Below are positions 13,601 to 24,273 of a DNA stretch of 64,000 nt, one piece after another. How positions within the stretch are numbered: position 1 is the stretch's first letter; each line of letters starts with the position of its first letter. The DNA is from Oceanospirillaceae bacterium (lineage in GTDB: Bacteria > Pseudomonadota > Gammaproteobacteria > Pseudomonadales > Balneatricaceae), in the NCBI GenBank assembly GCA_018647765.1, contig JABGSN010000015.1, positions 30,130 to 94,129 of the forward strand. Reading direction: 5' to 3'. Under the pieces are notes generated by a model. The model was not told the DNA's origin, did no database searches, and saw only the letters and a list, made by a program, of their open reading frames with translations. A program made the position numbers and the translations under genes.

Positions 13601-15088
13601 TACCGCCATCGGCGTGTCGTCGCCCATTGAGCCTACCGCTTCTTGTGCACTTTCGGCTAACGGACGAATCACTTGATCACGTTCTTCATACGTAATCTGA
13701 TACATCTTCATGTGTCGGTTCAGCTCACCTTCACTAAAGTCATCAAAGCACTGCTCTTCATTGAGGGTGCCCTCCAATCGAATCGCCGACTTACGCAACC
13801 ACTTTTTATAGGGTTGGGACGCCTTGAGTCGATCATCAATGTCTTTGGTATGCATGACTTCGCCAGTGTGGGTATCTACAGCCAAAATTTGACCAGGCCC
13901 CACACGGCCTTTAGCCACCACGTCTAACGGGTCATAGTCAAAGGTGCCAATTTCTGATGCCGTTACTAGGTAATCATCTTTGGTCATTACCCAGCGCGAC
14001 GGACGCAAACCATTGCGATCTAATAAGCACACCGCATAGCGGCCCGTGTTGAGCACCATGCCAGCTGGACCATCCCATGCTTCCATATGCATTGAGTTGT
14101 ATTCGTAGAACGCGCGTAGCTCAGGGTCCATCAACTCGTCATTTTGCCATGCTGGCGGCATAATTAAGCGTAAGGCGCGGAACACATCCATGCCACCCAA
14201 CACCATCAACTCAAGCATATTGTCCATGCTAGAGGAATCTGAACCAGTCCTGTTGACCACACCTTCAAGGTCTTGTAGTTCAGGAATTAGTGGCGTCGAC
14301 AGCACGTTCTGGCGCGCTTTAGCCCAATTGCGGTTACCTTCTATGGTGTTGATTTCGCCGTTGTGAGCCAAGAATCGAAACGGTTGAGCCAACGGCCATC
14401 GTGGCAAGGTGTTGGTGGAAAAACGCTGATGGAACGTGCAAATAGCCGTGGCGAGTGTTGGGTCACCTAAGTCTTTATAAAACACCGGCAAATCGACCGG
14501 CATCATCAGGCCTTTGTAAGACACCACACGATGAGACAAGCTACACACATAAAATTCTTCGTCAGCCTTGAGTGCATACATGGTGGTTTTGCGGGCCACT
14601 AACAAACGGGCTTCTAGTAATTCGCCGCGTAACTCTACGCTGTTAACAAACACTTGTTCAATGCGTGGTTGGCAATCGGCACCAATAGGGCCTAGGCAAG
14701 AAGTATCAACCGGCACTTCGCGCCAGCCTACGAGCTCTAAGCCGTTGTCTTCAATGGCTTGATTGAGAATGTTTCGAGAGTGGGCCGCTTTATCTTCGTC
14801 TTGCGATAAAAACACCATACCCACGCCGTAGGATTCGGTCAGTTCTTCAGAAAAACTATCCAGCGCCACTTGGCGCATAAAGGCGTCGGGCATTTGTAAC
14901 AACAAACCACAACCGTCACCCGTCTTGCCGTCGGAGGCAATGCCACCACGGTGGGTCATACAGGTTAACGACTCAATGGCTTTTTGCAATAAGTCATGAC
15001 TAGGATCACCATGCATATGAGCAATAAGCCCGAAGCCACAGTTATCTTTAAATTCTTTGGGGTTAAAAAAGCCAGCGTTCATCGGCAT
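10640..15088 (-). CDS. gltB: Glutamate synthase large subunit
   Basis: 1482 aa; [11 protein letters not shown] glutaminase N-terminus, [30 protein letters not shown]; upstream of gltD. Confidence 0.98.
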   Translation of the reverse strand: MPMNAGFFNPKEFKDNCGFGLIAHMHGDPSHDLLQKAIESLTCMTHRGGIASDGKTGDGCGLLLQMPDAFMRQVALDSFSEELTESYGVGMVFLSQDEDKAAHSRNILNQAIEDNGLELVGWREVPVDTSCLGPIGADCQPRIEQVFVNSVELRGELLEARLLVARKTTMYALKADEEFYVCSLSHRVVSYKGLMMPVDLPVFYKDLGDPTLATAICTFHQRFSTNTLPRWPLAQPFRFLAHNGEINTIEGNRNWAKARQNVLSTPLIPELQDLEGVVNRTGSDSSSMDNMLELMVLGGMDVFRALRLIMPPAWQNDELMDPELRAFYEYNSMHMEAWDGPAGMVLNTGRYAVCLLDRNGLRPSRWVMTKDDYLVTASEIGTFDYDPLDVVAKGRVGPGQILAVDTHTGEVMHTKDIDDRLKASQPYKKWLRKSAIRLEGTLNEEQCFDDFSEGELNRHMKMYQITYEERDQVIRPLAESAQEAVGSMGDDTPMAVLSSRVRSVYEYFRQQFAQVTNPPIDPLREAVVMSLETCLGRERNIFQEGPELAKRIVLGSPVLSASKYTDLLHMNVPGFRVHSISLNYDPALGLEAAIEGVRQQAATAVRNRKGIVVLTDRDIEKGMLPIPAAMATGAVHHHLTNLGLRCDANIVVDTGSARDSHHFAVLIGFGATAVYPYLSYRVINDMVASGEIIGDPTDCHKAYRKGINKGLLKIMSKMGISTIASYRGAQLFEAIGVHSKVVDLCFHGVASRIEGASFADFEGEQAALAAEAWIDRKPIQQGGLLKYVHGGEYHAYNPDVVTTVQTAVQTGDYEVYKKYAKLVNERGVASLRDLLKLKPANAIDLSEVEPVSEIFKRFDSAAMSLGALSPEAHEALAMAMNELGGRSNSGEGGEDPARYGTNKRSKIKQIASGRFGVTPAYLASADVLQIKVAQGAKPGEGGQLPGGKVNDLIATLRYSVPGVTLISPPPHHDIYSIEDLAQLIFDLKQVNPEALVSVKLVSRPGVGTIASGVAKAYADLITISGYDGGTAASPLTSIRYAGSPWELGLADAHQSLRGNGVRGKVRVQTDGGLKTGLDVVKAALLGAESFGFGTLPMVALGCKYLRICHLNNCATGVATQNQQLRDHHFRGTVEMVKHLFTFIAEETREVMAQLGVRSIEELVGHTELLESAAGVTNKQRNLDLSPLLSQAGIAPDQPNTCQVSRNQPYDPGAMNQQMFDEMSDAIANSKGGKFEFNITNCDRSVGARVSGAIAKQHGNQGMSSHPLEVYLKGVAGLSFGVWNAGGLNMFLEGDANDYVGKGMAGGKLVIYPPKGSSFKSNVTSIMGNTCLYGATGGTVMAAGCAGERFAVRNSGAHAVIEGAGDHCCEYMTGGGVTVLGNTGYNFGAGMTGGFAFVLDLDRTFVDKYNSELVEIHRIRGENMEEYRSYLRGILENFFQATGSRWGKELSKHFEDYVSKFWLVKPKAANLQQLMATTRTKTE

Positions 15089-15338
15089 CTCTCTCGCTAA
15101 TCTGGCAAACCATTTTGGCTGCCCTAGGTATTAACAAGTGTCACTAATGCATAACCAACGAGAGCAAGCACCAGCAGGACACTTGCCGTAATTACAAACC
15201 CTTATAAGGGCTTATAGATATATTGAATCAACAAATGGACGAATATCCTACCTGAGAATGGCGCTACAAACAAATATTTTGGGTATTTAGTGGGTAAATA
15301 CCTACACAATAGACGACGTTCGCTACATTTTGTAAAAG

Positions 15339-16835
15339 TTATTCACCGCTAGTGTTGAATTTATCGCGAATCTGCTGCTGAATCTTCAACACCGAACGAG
15401 GCCAAGGCTGCTGATTGCGTAAAGCGAGCGGCAAGGCCTTAATGGCATCACGTGCCGCGCTGCTGCTCTGGTAATCACCCACCAATAAGATATACCAAGG
15501 CGCATTTCCACGCTCAAGTTGCAGCACATAATAAGGCTGCTGTAACTTATGCTGCGTCAAAAAGGCTTCCAATGTAGGCTCCAATCGCGCCCCTAATACC
15601 TGCAAACTAAAATGGTCTGGCGACACCTTCATGAGTGCTGCATAACCATAACCATGCTCACTAATGGTGGTCGCTTGAGGCCAAGCGGGTAATACAGGAA
15701 TGTCTGCAGCAATGGGCTCGGGTGCTGGCTCAGACTCGGGTTTTGGCTCAGGCTGCAGTTTTGGCTGCAAGCTCACGTTGGGCGATGGCGCAGACAGCTC
15801 GATTGGTTGCAGAGGGGGAAGCGCTTGAGCAATCGGTTCGATCAATGATTCATCCACGGCAGTAACATCCTCCTCGATAACCTCGACCAGGGTCGCCATC
15901 TCCGGTAGGTCTATCGGCGTACGCGCCGGATCAGTGACATAGTTAAACACCCATACCCCTGCTAACAGGCACACCACCACAATGGTGGCGGCAATATGCA
16001 TGAGCGGCCATCCTGTTTGCTGCACAAAGCCGCCTTTATGCAAGGCTTTGCTAGCGAGCATATTCAGGTAGCCCGGATTACCTTGAGCCAGCTGGTGCAA
16101 TTGCAACAACTGGATAGGGGCTAAACCCTGACCCTGAGCAATGCCCATGATGTGTAATCGTTGGCGCAGATAATCGGCACTTTCTTCTTGGCTAAATGGC
16201 GCCAACAGCAAATGATAAAAGCGCTCTTGGCGCATTTCAGTGAACTGAGGTGCTTCGATGCGCTCCACCAGGCCTTGGTCGGCGTACAGAATAACGTGCG
16301 GACGCGAATCCACTTTGGCACTTCTGGGCAACAAGTTAGCTAACAATTCCAAGGCATCATCGTCTAACCAGTGTGCATCGTCCACTACTAGCAGCAATAC
16401 TTGCTCGTCACGGGTAAGCTCTTGGGCCAACTCTTGGAGCGCAAGAATAGACGCCTCAAGACTCGCATGATTAGGTAGTTGCAGTGGTAATTGCTGCACC
16501 AACTGGCGTATTACCCAGGCCGCCGAAACGGTTTCATTTAAGGCTAGGTGGACAATGCAGGCATCGGCGGGCTGCACCCTTAAAAACTGGTCTATAAAGG
16601 TGCTTTTACCGGCACCAGTGGGCGCCGTAACCAAGACCAAGTAATCTGAAAAATGACTCAAATGCAGCAATGTGTCGAGCTGGCGCCCACGCGCCTTAGC
16701 TTGATACTCGAAGCTCATCAAGTTGATCGATTGATGATCTTCTTCTTGTTGCTCTAATTGACGCATGTAGGCGCCATAGGAGGCGGCCAAGCTGGATGCC
16801 TTATTGGATGCGAGCACTGCCCCGGAGTGACTCAT
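15339..16835 (-). CDS. damX: DamX-like protein: AAA ATPase domain, TM segment, C-terminal SPOR domain
   Basis: Walker A TAPTGAGKST, LLLVVDDAHWLD, TM IAATIVVVCLLAGVWVF, C-terminal SPOR-like YYVLQLERGNAPWYILLVGDYQSSSAARDAIKALP; next to aroB. Confidence 0.85.
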   Translation of the reverse strand: MSHSGAVLASNKASSLAASYGAYMRQLEQQEEDHQSINLMSFEYQAKARGRQLDTLLHLSHFSDYLVLVTAPTGAGKSTFIDQFLRVQPADACIVHLALNETVSAAWVIRQLVQQLPLQLPNHASLEASILALQELAQELTRDEQVLLLVVDDAHWLDDDALELLANLLPRSAKVDSRPHVILYADQGLVERIEAPQFTEMRQERFYHLLLAPFSQEESADYLRQRLHIMGIAQGQGLAPIQLLQLHQLAQGNPGYLNMLASKALHKGGFVQQTGWPLMHIAATIVVVCLLAGVWVFNYVTDPARTPIDLPEMATLVEVIEEDVTAVDESLIEPIAQALPPLQPIELSAPSPNVSLQPKLQPEPKPESEPAPEPIAADIPVLPAWPQATTISEHGYGYAALMKVSPDHFSLQVLGARLEPTLEAFLTQHKLQQPYYVLQLERGNAPWYILLVGDYQSSSAARDAIKALPLALRNQQPWPRSVLKIQQQIRDKFNTSGE

Positions 16836-16841
16836 AGGACC

Positions 16842-17951
16842 CTAGCGGACCGGCTGGTGATTAAGGGTTTGATGTAACAGTTCCGAACTGAAGTTGGCGG
16901 TCACAACCGCACCGCCCAATTGCTCTAACAAGATGAGTCGGATAGTGCCATCGGTGACTTTTTTGTCAACTTGCATGTGCTGCAGATAGTGGCTCGAGTC
17001 CATAGTGTCTGGCCCCCATGAGGGCAACCCAGACGCCGCCAGCAAGTGCATGATACGTTGCACCGTAGGATGATCGATCCAACCTAAACGATGGGACAAG
17101 TCGGCGGCCATGGCCATACCCGCGCCCACGGCCTCACCGTGTAACCAGCGGCCATAACCCATTTGCGTTTCAACAGCATGGCCAAAGGTGTGGCCAAAGT
17201 TAAGCAACGCTCGGCGGCCTTGTTCACGTTCATCGTCAGCCACAATTTCGGCCTTACAGGCACATGAACGGTAAATCGCTTGACTAATTAAAGCCGGCTC
17301 TAGCAGCCTGAGCTGGTCAATATTAAGTGTTAACCATTGGAAAAAAGGCGCATCGGCAATGAGGCCGTATTTAATCACTTCGGCAAGGCCTGCAGACAAC
17401 TCGCGTGCGGGTAAGGTGGCTAAACTCTGGGTGTCAATCAACACACACTGAGGCTGATGAAAGGCTCCTATCATGTTCTTACCCAAGGGGTGGTTAACGC
17501 CGGTTTTACCGCCCACAGAGGAGTCCACTTGTGACAACAAGGTGGTGGGCACTTGAATAAAATTGACCCCCCGTTGATAGGCAGCCGCGGCAAAGCCTGT
17601 CATATCGCCAATAACTCCGCCGCCTAAAGCGATTAAGGTGGTGGTGCGGTTATGGCGTTGCTGCAGGAGGTGATCAAACACCAAACTCACGGTATCCAGG
17701 TGTTTGTGCGCTTCGCCGTCCTCTAAAACCAAACGATCTAACTGCAAACCTTCAATTTGCAAGCCCTCTAAACCCGCCATCAGCGTATCTAAATACAGCG
17801 CTGCAACAGTGGTATTGGTGACCACCAATATTTGTTTGCCGCTGATATGCGGGGCCAACAACTGCGACTGCTGCAACAAACCGCTACCGATGTATATAGG
17901 ATAACTTCGGTCGCCTAAATCAACCGTCAGTGTTTGGTGTGTGTTGGTCAT
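16842..17951 (-). CDS. aroB: 3-dehydroquinate synthase
   Basis: [60 protein letters not shown]. Confidence 0.98.
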   Translation of the reverse strand: MTNTHQTLTVDLGDRSYPIYIGSGLLQQSQLLAPHISGKQILVVTNTTVAALYLDTLMAGLEGLQIEGLQLDRLVLEDGEAHKHLDTVSLVFDHLLQQRHNRTTTLIALGGGVIGDMTGFAAAAYQRGVNFIQVPTTLLSQVDSSVGGKTGVNHPLGKNMIGAFHQPQCVLIDTQSLATLPARELSAGLAEVIKYGLIADAPFFQWLTLNIDQLRLLEPALISQAIYRSCACKAEIVADDEREQGRRALLNFGHTFGHAVETQMGYGRWLHGEAVGAGMAMAADLSHRLGWIDHPTVQRIMHLLAASGLPSWGPDTMDSSHYLQHMQVDKKVTDGTIRLILLEQLGGAVVTANFSSELLHQTLNHQPVR

Positions 17952-17966
17952 GGCCTGGGCTCTAGC

Positions 17967-18482
17967 CTACAAAGCGCGAATGGCTTCTATTTGTTTGATG
18001 ATCTCTGCCACCAACAAACGAGGATTTTGGGCGCCTGTGGCTACCTGAATGTCCGCGGTTTCTTCGTACAGGGCATGACGGCTAGCAAATAGGTCGCGTA
18101 GCACTTGTTCTGGGTCTTCGTTTTGTAATAGTGGCCGGTTCTTGTCTTTCGACGTTCGTTCGAGCTGCTGCTCTACCGTCGCAAACAAATACACCACCGT
18201 GCCACGGGCAGACAAATGCTGGCGATTGTCTGCCGACTCAACCGCACCACCACCAGTAGCCATCACCACATCGCGCTGCTGAGACAGTTCGGCAATCATG
18301 TTAGCTTCGCGTTTGCGAAAGCCCGCTTCGCCTTCAACATCAAAGATCCAAGGGATGTCAGCGCCAGACCTGTCTTCTATTTCTCTGTCCGTATCTAAAA
18401 ATTCTAACTTCAGTTCACGAGCAAGTTGCCGCCCGATGGTGCTTTTCCCAGCACCCATGGGGCCAATTAAAAATATATTCAC
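17967..18482 (-). CDS. aroK: Shikimate kinase
   Basis: VNIFLIGPMGAGKSTIGRQLA (likely GTG start at 18482), ATGGGAV; next to aroB. Confidence 0.96.
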   Translation of the reverse strand: MNIFLIGPMGAGKSTIGRQLARELKLEFLDTDREIEDRSGADIPWIFDVEGEAGFRKREANMIAELSQQRDVVMATGGGAVESADNRQHLSARGTVVYLFATVEQQLERTSKDKNRPLLQNEDPEQVLRDLFASRHALYEETADIQVATGAQNPRLLVAEIIKQIEAIRAL

Positions 18483-18601
18483 CGTGGATTTCCCTGTTAA
18501 TAAACAGCAACAACAAAACCCGGTCATCAAGAGCTTGCTGCATCGCTGCCGGGTAGGATGCTTTAAATTATGGGGATTAAGGTCAACTTAATCAAGGGTA
18601 A

Positions 18602-19801
18602 TCAAGGGTTAACTATCCGAGGAGTAACAAAAACCAGAAGCTCAAAACGTTCTGTGCCGTGTTTGCGCCGCTGAAACCACTGACCGACCAAGGGTAATCC
18701 GGCTAACAGGGGGTTAGACAATAAACGGTCCAACTGCTGCTCATACAGTGCGCCGCCCAACACCAAAGTTTGCCCCAAACCCACCACGGCACGCGTTTTT
18801 AGGCGATGGGTATTCAACGCCAGCTCGCCGTTAGGTAGCAAATCGCCAATTGAGTCTTGCATCACCAGCAAGTCTAATTGCACCTGTTGGTGCGGTAACA
18901 CCCTAGGTGTCACAGTGAGCCCCAACACCGCCTGCTTCCAATGCTGTTGCTGACCTGCCTCAGTGGTCATGACGTACGGCACCTCCTGGCCCGTTTCAAT
19001 GCTCCCCGTGTAGCCTTCTTGCACTAAAATTTGCGGCTGCGCTAAGGTAAGCATCTTACCACTGGCTTCTAACGCTGCTAACTCTAGCTGCAACAACACA
19101 TGGGCGCCTATCAAACCTAATTGCAAACTGCCTCCCGTCGAGTTAAAGCCAACTCCAAGGCTGGCGCCTGGTGACGGTTTGGCCGAGGTGCCGGCAACGT
19201 GACCTAGGGCAGCAATAAAATTCAGACCACTAGACTCTCCTAAGTCCGATTTAGCAATAACGATACGGCCCTCTATTAATAACTGGTCCAGCGGCTGGTC
19301 CAGTTGGCGAATGACCTTGGCCAACTGTGTTGCGCGTGCAGGTTCGTCGTAAATGAGCATTTGATGGGTGCGAGAATCAGCTAACAACTGTCCCCGTGGC
19401 GACAATAGTGTGCTGGCATTTTGTAAGGTTGAAAGCATCTCATCGGCCGCCACGTAGCCTAGTTTTACCCGTGCCATGGGCAACAAAGCGGCGCTCAATT
19501 CATGGTCCCCCTGCGACACGACCAAGCCCTGCGCCGTGTGCTTGCAGGTTAACGCAAAGCCATTGCAGATGAGTGCCAAACCTTTTGCTGGCTGAATTTG
19601 TTTCAACACCAAACTCACCTGAGTATCGATGTCATCAGCTAACACTAAATTGGTCTGTGCCGCCAATGCGAGCTCATACAGAACATCGGTTATGGGCACC
19701 TGGCGCACATCAATGTCGATGGCCTGATTGCCATCACTGTGGCTTAAGTCTGCGGCCAGCACCCCCAGTAATAACAAGCAACGATTAAACAGCGGCCTCA
19801 T
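18602..19801 (-). CDS. Short secretin of the PilQ/HofQ type
   Basis: STN/N0-like N-terminus IDIDVRQVPITDVLYELALAAQTNLVLADDID; secretin core ...QPQILVQEGYTGSIETGQEVPYVM..., VGLGQTLVLGGALYEQQLDRLLSNPLLAGLPLVGQWFQRR, LVFVTPRIV. About 400 aa, HofQ-like size. Confidence 0.88.
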   Translation of the reverse strand: MRPLFNRCLLLLGVLAADLSHSDGNQAIDIDVRQVPITDVLYELALAAQTNLVLADDIDTQVSLVLKQIQPAKGLALICNGFALTCKHTAQGLVVSQGDHELSAALLPMARVKLGYVAADEMLSTLQNASTLLSPRGQLLADSRTHQMLIYDEPARATQLAKVIRQLDQPLDQLLIEGRIVIAKSDLGESSGLNFIAALGHVAGTSAKPSPGASLGVGFNSTGGSLQLGLIGAHVLLQLELAALEASGKMLTLAQPQILVQEGYTGSIETGQEVPYVMTTEAGQQQHWKQAVLGLTVTPRVLPHQQVQLDLLVMQDSIGDLLPNGELALNTHRLKTRAVVGLGQTLVLGGALYEQQLDRLLSNPLLAGLPLVGQWFQRRKHGTERFELLVFVTPRIVNP

Positions 19802-21000
19802 GGGCACACCCCTGTTACGCATTGGCGCTGCAACACCCACTGCTGCTGGCCCTGCTGCAAGATCACTTGCTGCGCATTAGCCTCGACCAACCGCCAAGGC
19901 CCCACAGCTTGACCAAGCCGTAGGCGTTTCACCGTGCCGCTAGCAACCTGTCGAAGCCACACCATGACCCCCTTATTCGCTTGCTGACTAAACCCAGTAA
20001 AGCGCAAATTCGATTGCGCAATCACGCCTTTTGTTTGCGCAGTTGCAAGGGTTGTAAGCGGCCCAGAAAATTGATCAAAGGCCAATCTTATGGACGACTG
20101 TTGTGCCAATGAAAACGGTTTATTATAATCGCCCAAATCTGGCACCACCGGCGCCGCCTGCCAGTGCATTGCCAAGTTCCATAGACCCGGTGACGCTGCG
20201 GATAGAGACAGCTCGGTTAGTGACCAACCGACGCCGCTAGGCACCGGAGCCAGTGCCCGCCATTGGTCGCTCGATAGCTGTGCCGTGAGTTGCAGGCTAT
20301 CGTCTGCCGCAGACACCTCCACGCTAGTGGATAAACGGGATAACCGCTGCACCATGTTCGCCGCTGGCACCGCTGCTAAGCTATGCGCCACTGGCTCAGG
20401 CCTCAGAGCCAATGCATCTAGGGTCTGGTTGGATGTTGCCGCCACAGGGCCATGACTCAGCGGGTACTGCACCCGCAAGCCAATACCATGGGGCTGCGCA
20501 TTTAAGGCCATCACCTTGGCGTTCGGCCGAGCTTGGGTCCAGTATTGCCACCAAGGTTGCCAATCTTGCAGCTGGGTCACCTCAAACTCTATAGCCACGG
20601 CTTGCCCCTGCTGCGTCCAGCGCCAACTCGTGAGTTGTTGGGGAGCGGGTAGCCTGGAGGCCAAGGTAGTCAACTCGAGTGCGGGCAACCACGCCTGTTG
20701 TTGCAGCCGCTGAAGCACCATCGCGTTACGCTGGGCCTGCTGGGTTTGAAGCTGCTTTAGCCAAATCTCTTGCTGTTGTTGTTGAAAGTACAAACCCCCA
20801 GCCTGAAGCACATCATGGGTCTGAGCCATGGCCTGCTGCCAACGGGCGTACTGCCAGCCCACCGGCGTCAGCAACAACAGGCTGACGATTAGGCCCACTG
20901 CGAGCATCGCATAACGCCGGCGCCGCTGCGCTAACAGGCACTGTTGGAACCAAGGCAAAAAATTGGCTTCACTGGCCTTAGGTTGGCGCCACGTTATCAT
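19798..21000 (-). CDS. Probable fused PilN/PilO/PilP-like (HofN/O/P-like) assembly protein
   Basis: Cytoplasmic tail, one TM (MLAVGLIVSLLLLTPVGWQYA), PilN-like coiled coil, then a second region ending with PilP-like GTVKRLRLGQAVGPWRLVEANAQQVILQQGQQQWVL; single ORF between pilM-like and secretin genes. Confidence 0.65.
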   Translation of the reverse strand: MITWRQPKASEANFLPWFQQCLLAQRRRRYAMLAVGLIVSLLLLTPVGWQYARWQQAMAQTHDVLQAGGLYFQQQQQEIWLKQLQTQQAQRNAMVLQRLQQQAWLPALELTTLASRLPAPQQLTSWRWTQQGQAVAIEFEVTQLQDWQPWWQYWTQARPNAKVMALNAQPHGIGLRVQYPLSHGPVAATSNQTLDALALRPEPVAHSLAAVPAANMVQRLSRLSTSVEVSAADDSLQLTAQLSSDQWRALAPVPSGVGWSLTELSLSAASPGLWNLAMHWQAAPVVPDLGDYNKPFSLAQQSSIRLAFDQFSGPLTTLATAQTKGVIAQSNLRFTGFSQQANKGVMVWLRQVASGTVKRLRLGQAVGPWRLVEANAQQVILQQGQQQWVLQRQCVTGVCP

Positions 21001-21668
21001 GACTTACCCCAGCATTTTTGCGCCAGCCACCACGCCATGGAGCCCCTTAGGTCAACCGCTTTAGGGCATTGCACACGACTCAACACCAGCGGCTCCAAGC
21101 TGGCTTCTAGGGTGGTGTTAACCACCGTTTGTAGATGGGCCAAAAGATGTTCAACCGGACGTGCATAATGGGCGTTAAGCACCAACAACATAGTCAGTGC
21201 TGGGGCCAGTTGCAAGTGCTCTACCAACACACTTGAGGCATCAAGGTTAAGTTTTTCTGCGGCCCAGCGCTGATGCGCTAGCTGCTGCTTGATTTGGCTG
21301 CTAACAAGGCGGTGATGCCAGCGGCGTGGTTGCTGGGCATTGGCAATTTGCACATGTGGGCCATGCAGCCAAGTGAAACAAACTTTAGGCAAACCAACGG
21401 TAACCCACAAGTGTCGCTGGCCCACAAGATTATTGATTTGTGCAAGGCATTGAAACCAAGCAGCCTCTGACTCATCAGGTGATCCAAAGGGATCAAATTG
21501 AGGTATTGGCACCGCCCATTGGCCCAAACAACAATGCGACCCATGAGTGCTGCGTGAATTATTAGAGGCCTGCAAAAGCACCATGCGCAGGCACTGTGCC
21601 TGCCAATCAAGGCCAAGAGACAAGGGACTAACGCGACGTTTACACAATTGCTCCAACATAATTCCCAT
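20997..21668 (-). CDS. PilM/HofM-like protein (short, 223 aa)
   Basis: Position at head of the pilM-Q type cluster divergent from ponA; LSLGLDWQAQCLRMVLLQ start resembles PilM/HofM; overlaps next gene by 4 bp. Confidence 0.6.
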   Translation of the reverse strand: MGIMLEQLCKRRVSPLSLGLDWQAQCLRMVLLQASNNSRSTHGSHCCLGQWAVPIPQFDPFGSPDESEAAWFQCLAQINNLVGQRHLWVTVGLPKVCFTWLHGPHVQIANAQQPRRWHHRLVSSQIKQQLAHQRWAAEKLNLDASSVLVEHLQLAPALTMLLVLNAHYARPVEHLLAHLQTVVNTTLEASLEPLVLSRVQCPKAVDLRGSMAWWLAQKCWGKS

Positions 21669-21738
21669 CCATGGGTGGCGAAACTAAATATATCTTATAT
21701 ACTTTCGATTCTTTTTCCGTCTTGAGCTTAAGCATAGC

Positions 21739-24273
21739 ATGACATTTGTAGGCCGCCTGTTTAAATGGGGATTCATCCTCGGCACGCTCTGTGCCTTACT
21801 AATAGGGGCGTTTACCTGGTTTTACCTGATCCCTAGGCTACCCGATGTCAGCGCCCTCAAGGACTATCACCTACAGACCCCATTGCGAGTGATGAGCCGT
21901 GACGGCAAGCTAATTTCAGAATTCGGTGAACAACGCCGCATTCCTTTGCGTATCGACCAAGTACCCCAAGACTACATCAACGCTTTAATTTCTGCAGAAG
22001 ACGAGAACTATTACAGCCACTACGGCGTAGACCCAAAAGGCTTATTGCGTGCGGCAGTACGCATGGTTCAAGCCGGCGGTAAAATCCAAGGCGGCGGCAG
22101 CACCCTCACCATGCAGGTGGCGCGCAATTATCTGTTAACCTTAGATCAAACCTTCATCCGCAAATTTAACGAAATATTATTATCATTTCAGATTGAGCAA
22201 CAACTCAGTAAAGATCAAATTCTAGAAATGTACTTCAATAAAATGTTTTTGGGCCACCGTTCATATGGCATCGAGGCGGCCTCTGCGGTGTATTACGGAC
22301 GCTCAATTAGCGAGTTAGAATTACCCCAACTCGCCATGTTAGCGGGGCTCTACAAGGCGCCATCAAAATACAACCCAATCTCCAATCCACAACGCTCCAA
22401 AGTACGCCGTAATTGGATTTTAGGTCGCATGCTAAAGCTCGGCTATATCCACCAGCAACAATATGATGACGCCATTGCCACCCCAGTCATTGCCCGCTAT
22501 CACAGCCTTAAACCAGAAACTTCAGCATCCTACGTCGCAGAAATGGTGCGCCAAGAGCTGTTTGACACCTTCCCCATAGAAGATGTGTACACCGGCGGAT
22601 ATCGGGTCTATACCACCATCGACAGCCGCCTACAGGACGCCGCACAACTGGCCGTGCAAAAAGGCCTGCTGGCTTACGATCGACGCCACGGGTTTAGAGG
22701 CATTGAAATCAACCATGGTGCCGACCTAGCCGCCGAACAAGCCGAGCGCATCCTCAATCGCATCCCAGTATTCGGCCCGTTGCAACCAGCTATCGTGCAA
22801 CAAGTGAATGAAGATTCGGCCAACTTAATCATGCGCTACGGAGCCACCGCCACCATCCAATTTAGCGACATGAGTTGGATCCGCCCGCGTATTGCTATAG
22901 ACCACTTAGGCCCTAAGCCCGAACAGATTAGTGACATTCTCACAGTCGGTGACCAAATTCGCGTACGTCAGGCGTATTCTGACCCTAACGTTTGGTATTT
23001 ATCACAAGTGCCCGATGCGCAAGGCGCACTCATCGCCCTAGATCCACAAGACGGCGCTATGATCGCCTTGGTGGGTGGTTTTGAATACTTACACAGTAAA
23101 TTTAACCGCGCTACCCAAGCCTTGCGTCAGCCTGGCTCAAACTTTAAACCCTTCATCTATTCCGCTGCCCTAGAGCAGGACTTTACCGCCGCCACCTTAA
23201 TTAACGATGCCCCAGTGGTGTTTGCCGACGCCAGCTTGGAAGACTCATGGCGGCCAGAAAACTATAGCGGCAAGTTTTTTGGCCCCACCCGCTTACGCAA
23301 AGCCTTATACAAATCGCGCAACTTAGTTTCGATCCGTATTCTGCGCGAAATCGGCATCAAATCGGCCATCGATTACGCCGCTCGCTTTGGTTTTAAACCA
23401 GAACAATTACCTCGCAACTTGTCCCTTGCCTTAGGCAGTGCCAGCGTGCCGCCTATTGATGTAGCCACGGCTTACGCCAGCATTGCCAACAAAGGCTACC
23501 AAGTCACGCCCTATTTTATTGAACGTATTGAAGACAGTTTTGGCAAGGTGCTGTACCAAGCCGAACCCACAACGGTATGTGCCAACTGTGATTATATACG
23601 CGCCACCGATACAGTGAATTTAGTCACCCAGCCAGACAGACAGACCACGGTCATTGATAACGGTGCCATCATGGCACTCGACGAAGCCATCGACCAAGAA
23701 GATGCCGACCAACAAGCGGCGCAGGATGCCTTATTGGGCAACCGCAGTCGGCCCACCACAGCGCTTCCCATTGCCCCACAAATTATGGACCAGCGCGTCA
23801 ATTACATCATGCACACCATCCTTCAAGATGTGGTGAAAAAAGGCACAGCACGTAAAGCTCAAAAGCTAGAAAGAAATGATTTGGCGGGCAAAACCGGCAC
23901 CACCAACGACCAAAAAGACGCTTGGTTTTCGGGCTATGTTGATTCCATGGTGGCCACAACTTGGGTCGGGTTTGACCAACCAAAAACCTTAGGCAGAAAC
24001 GAATTTGGTAGCACCGCTGCACTGCCTATTTGGATTGACTTTATGCGCGTCGCCCTAGCTGGCACACCAGAACACCAACGTACCCAACCCGACGGCATGG
24101 TGACCATAAAAATTGACCAAGCCACTGGCGAGTTAGCCCGGCCAGAAGACACCACCTCGTTAGAAGAAATCTTCCGCGAAGAGCGCACCCCGGTACAAAT
24201 GGCGCTACCTAAAAACACTCATTCTAGCGACAGCGCCACCCAGCAAGAAGCGGCGCCAGAACAGGTTTTTTAA
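21739..24273 (+). CDS. mrcA: Penicillin-binding protein 1A (bifunctional transglycosylase/transpeptidase)
   Basis: SAEDENYYSHYGVDPKGLLRAA, GGGSTLTMQVARN, RQPGSNFKPFIYSAAL, LAGKTGTTNDQKDAWFSGY. Confidence 0.97.
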   Translation: MTFVGRLFKWGFILGTLCALLIGAFTWFYLIPRLPDVSALKDYHLQTPLRVMSRDGKLISEFGEQRRIPLRIDQVPQDYINALISAEDENYYSHYGVDPKGLLRAAVRMVQAGGKIQGGGSTLTMQVARNYLLTLDQTFIRKFNEILLSFQIEQQLSKDQILEMYFNKMFLGHRSYGIEAASAVYYGRSISELELPQLAMLAGLYKAPSKYNPISNPQRSKVRRNWILGRMLKLGYIHQQQYDDAIATPVIARYHSLKPETSASYVAEMVRQELFDTFPIEDVYTGGYRVYTTIDSRLQDAAQLAVQKGLLAYDRRHGFRGIEINHGADLAAEQAERILNRIPVFGPLQPAIVQQVNEDSANLIMRYGATATIQFSDMSWIRPRIAIDHLGPKPEQISDILTVGDQIRVRQAYSDPNVWYLSQVPDAQGALIALDPQDGAMIALVGGFEYLHSKFNRATQALRQPGSNFKPFIYSAALEQDFTAATLINDAPVVFADASLEDSWRPENYSGKFFGPTRLRKALYKSRNLVSIRILREIGIKSAIDYAARFGFKPEQLPRNLSLALGSASVPPIDVATAYASIANKGYQVTPYFIERIEDSFGKVLYQAEPTTVCANCDYIRATDTVNLVTQPDRQTTVIDNGAIMALDEAIDQEDADQQAAQDALLGNRSRPTTALPIAPQIMDQRVNYIMHTILQDVVKKGTARKAQKLERNDLAGKTGTTNDQKDAWFSGYVDSMVATTWVGFDQPKTLGRNEFGSTAALPIWIDFMRVALAGTPEHQRTQPDGMVTIKIDQATGELARPEDTTSLEEIFREERTPVQMALPKNTHSSDSATQQEAAPEQVF

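Noticed and set aside
18602-19801. Possibility that the short secretin is a truncated pseudogene of PilQ
   Set aside because: N0-like and full secretin core with the C-terminal VTPRIV end are intact in one frame; size fits HofQ-type secretins.
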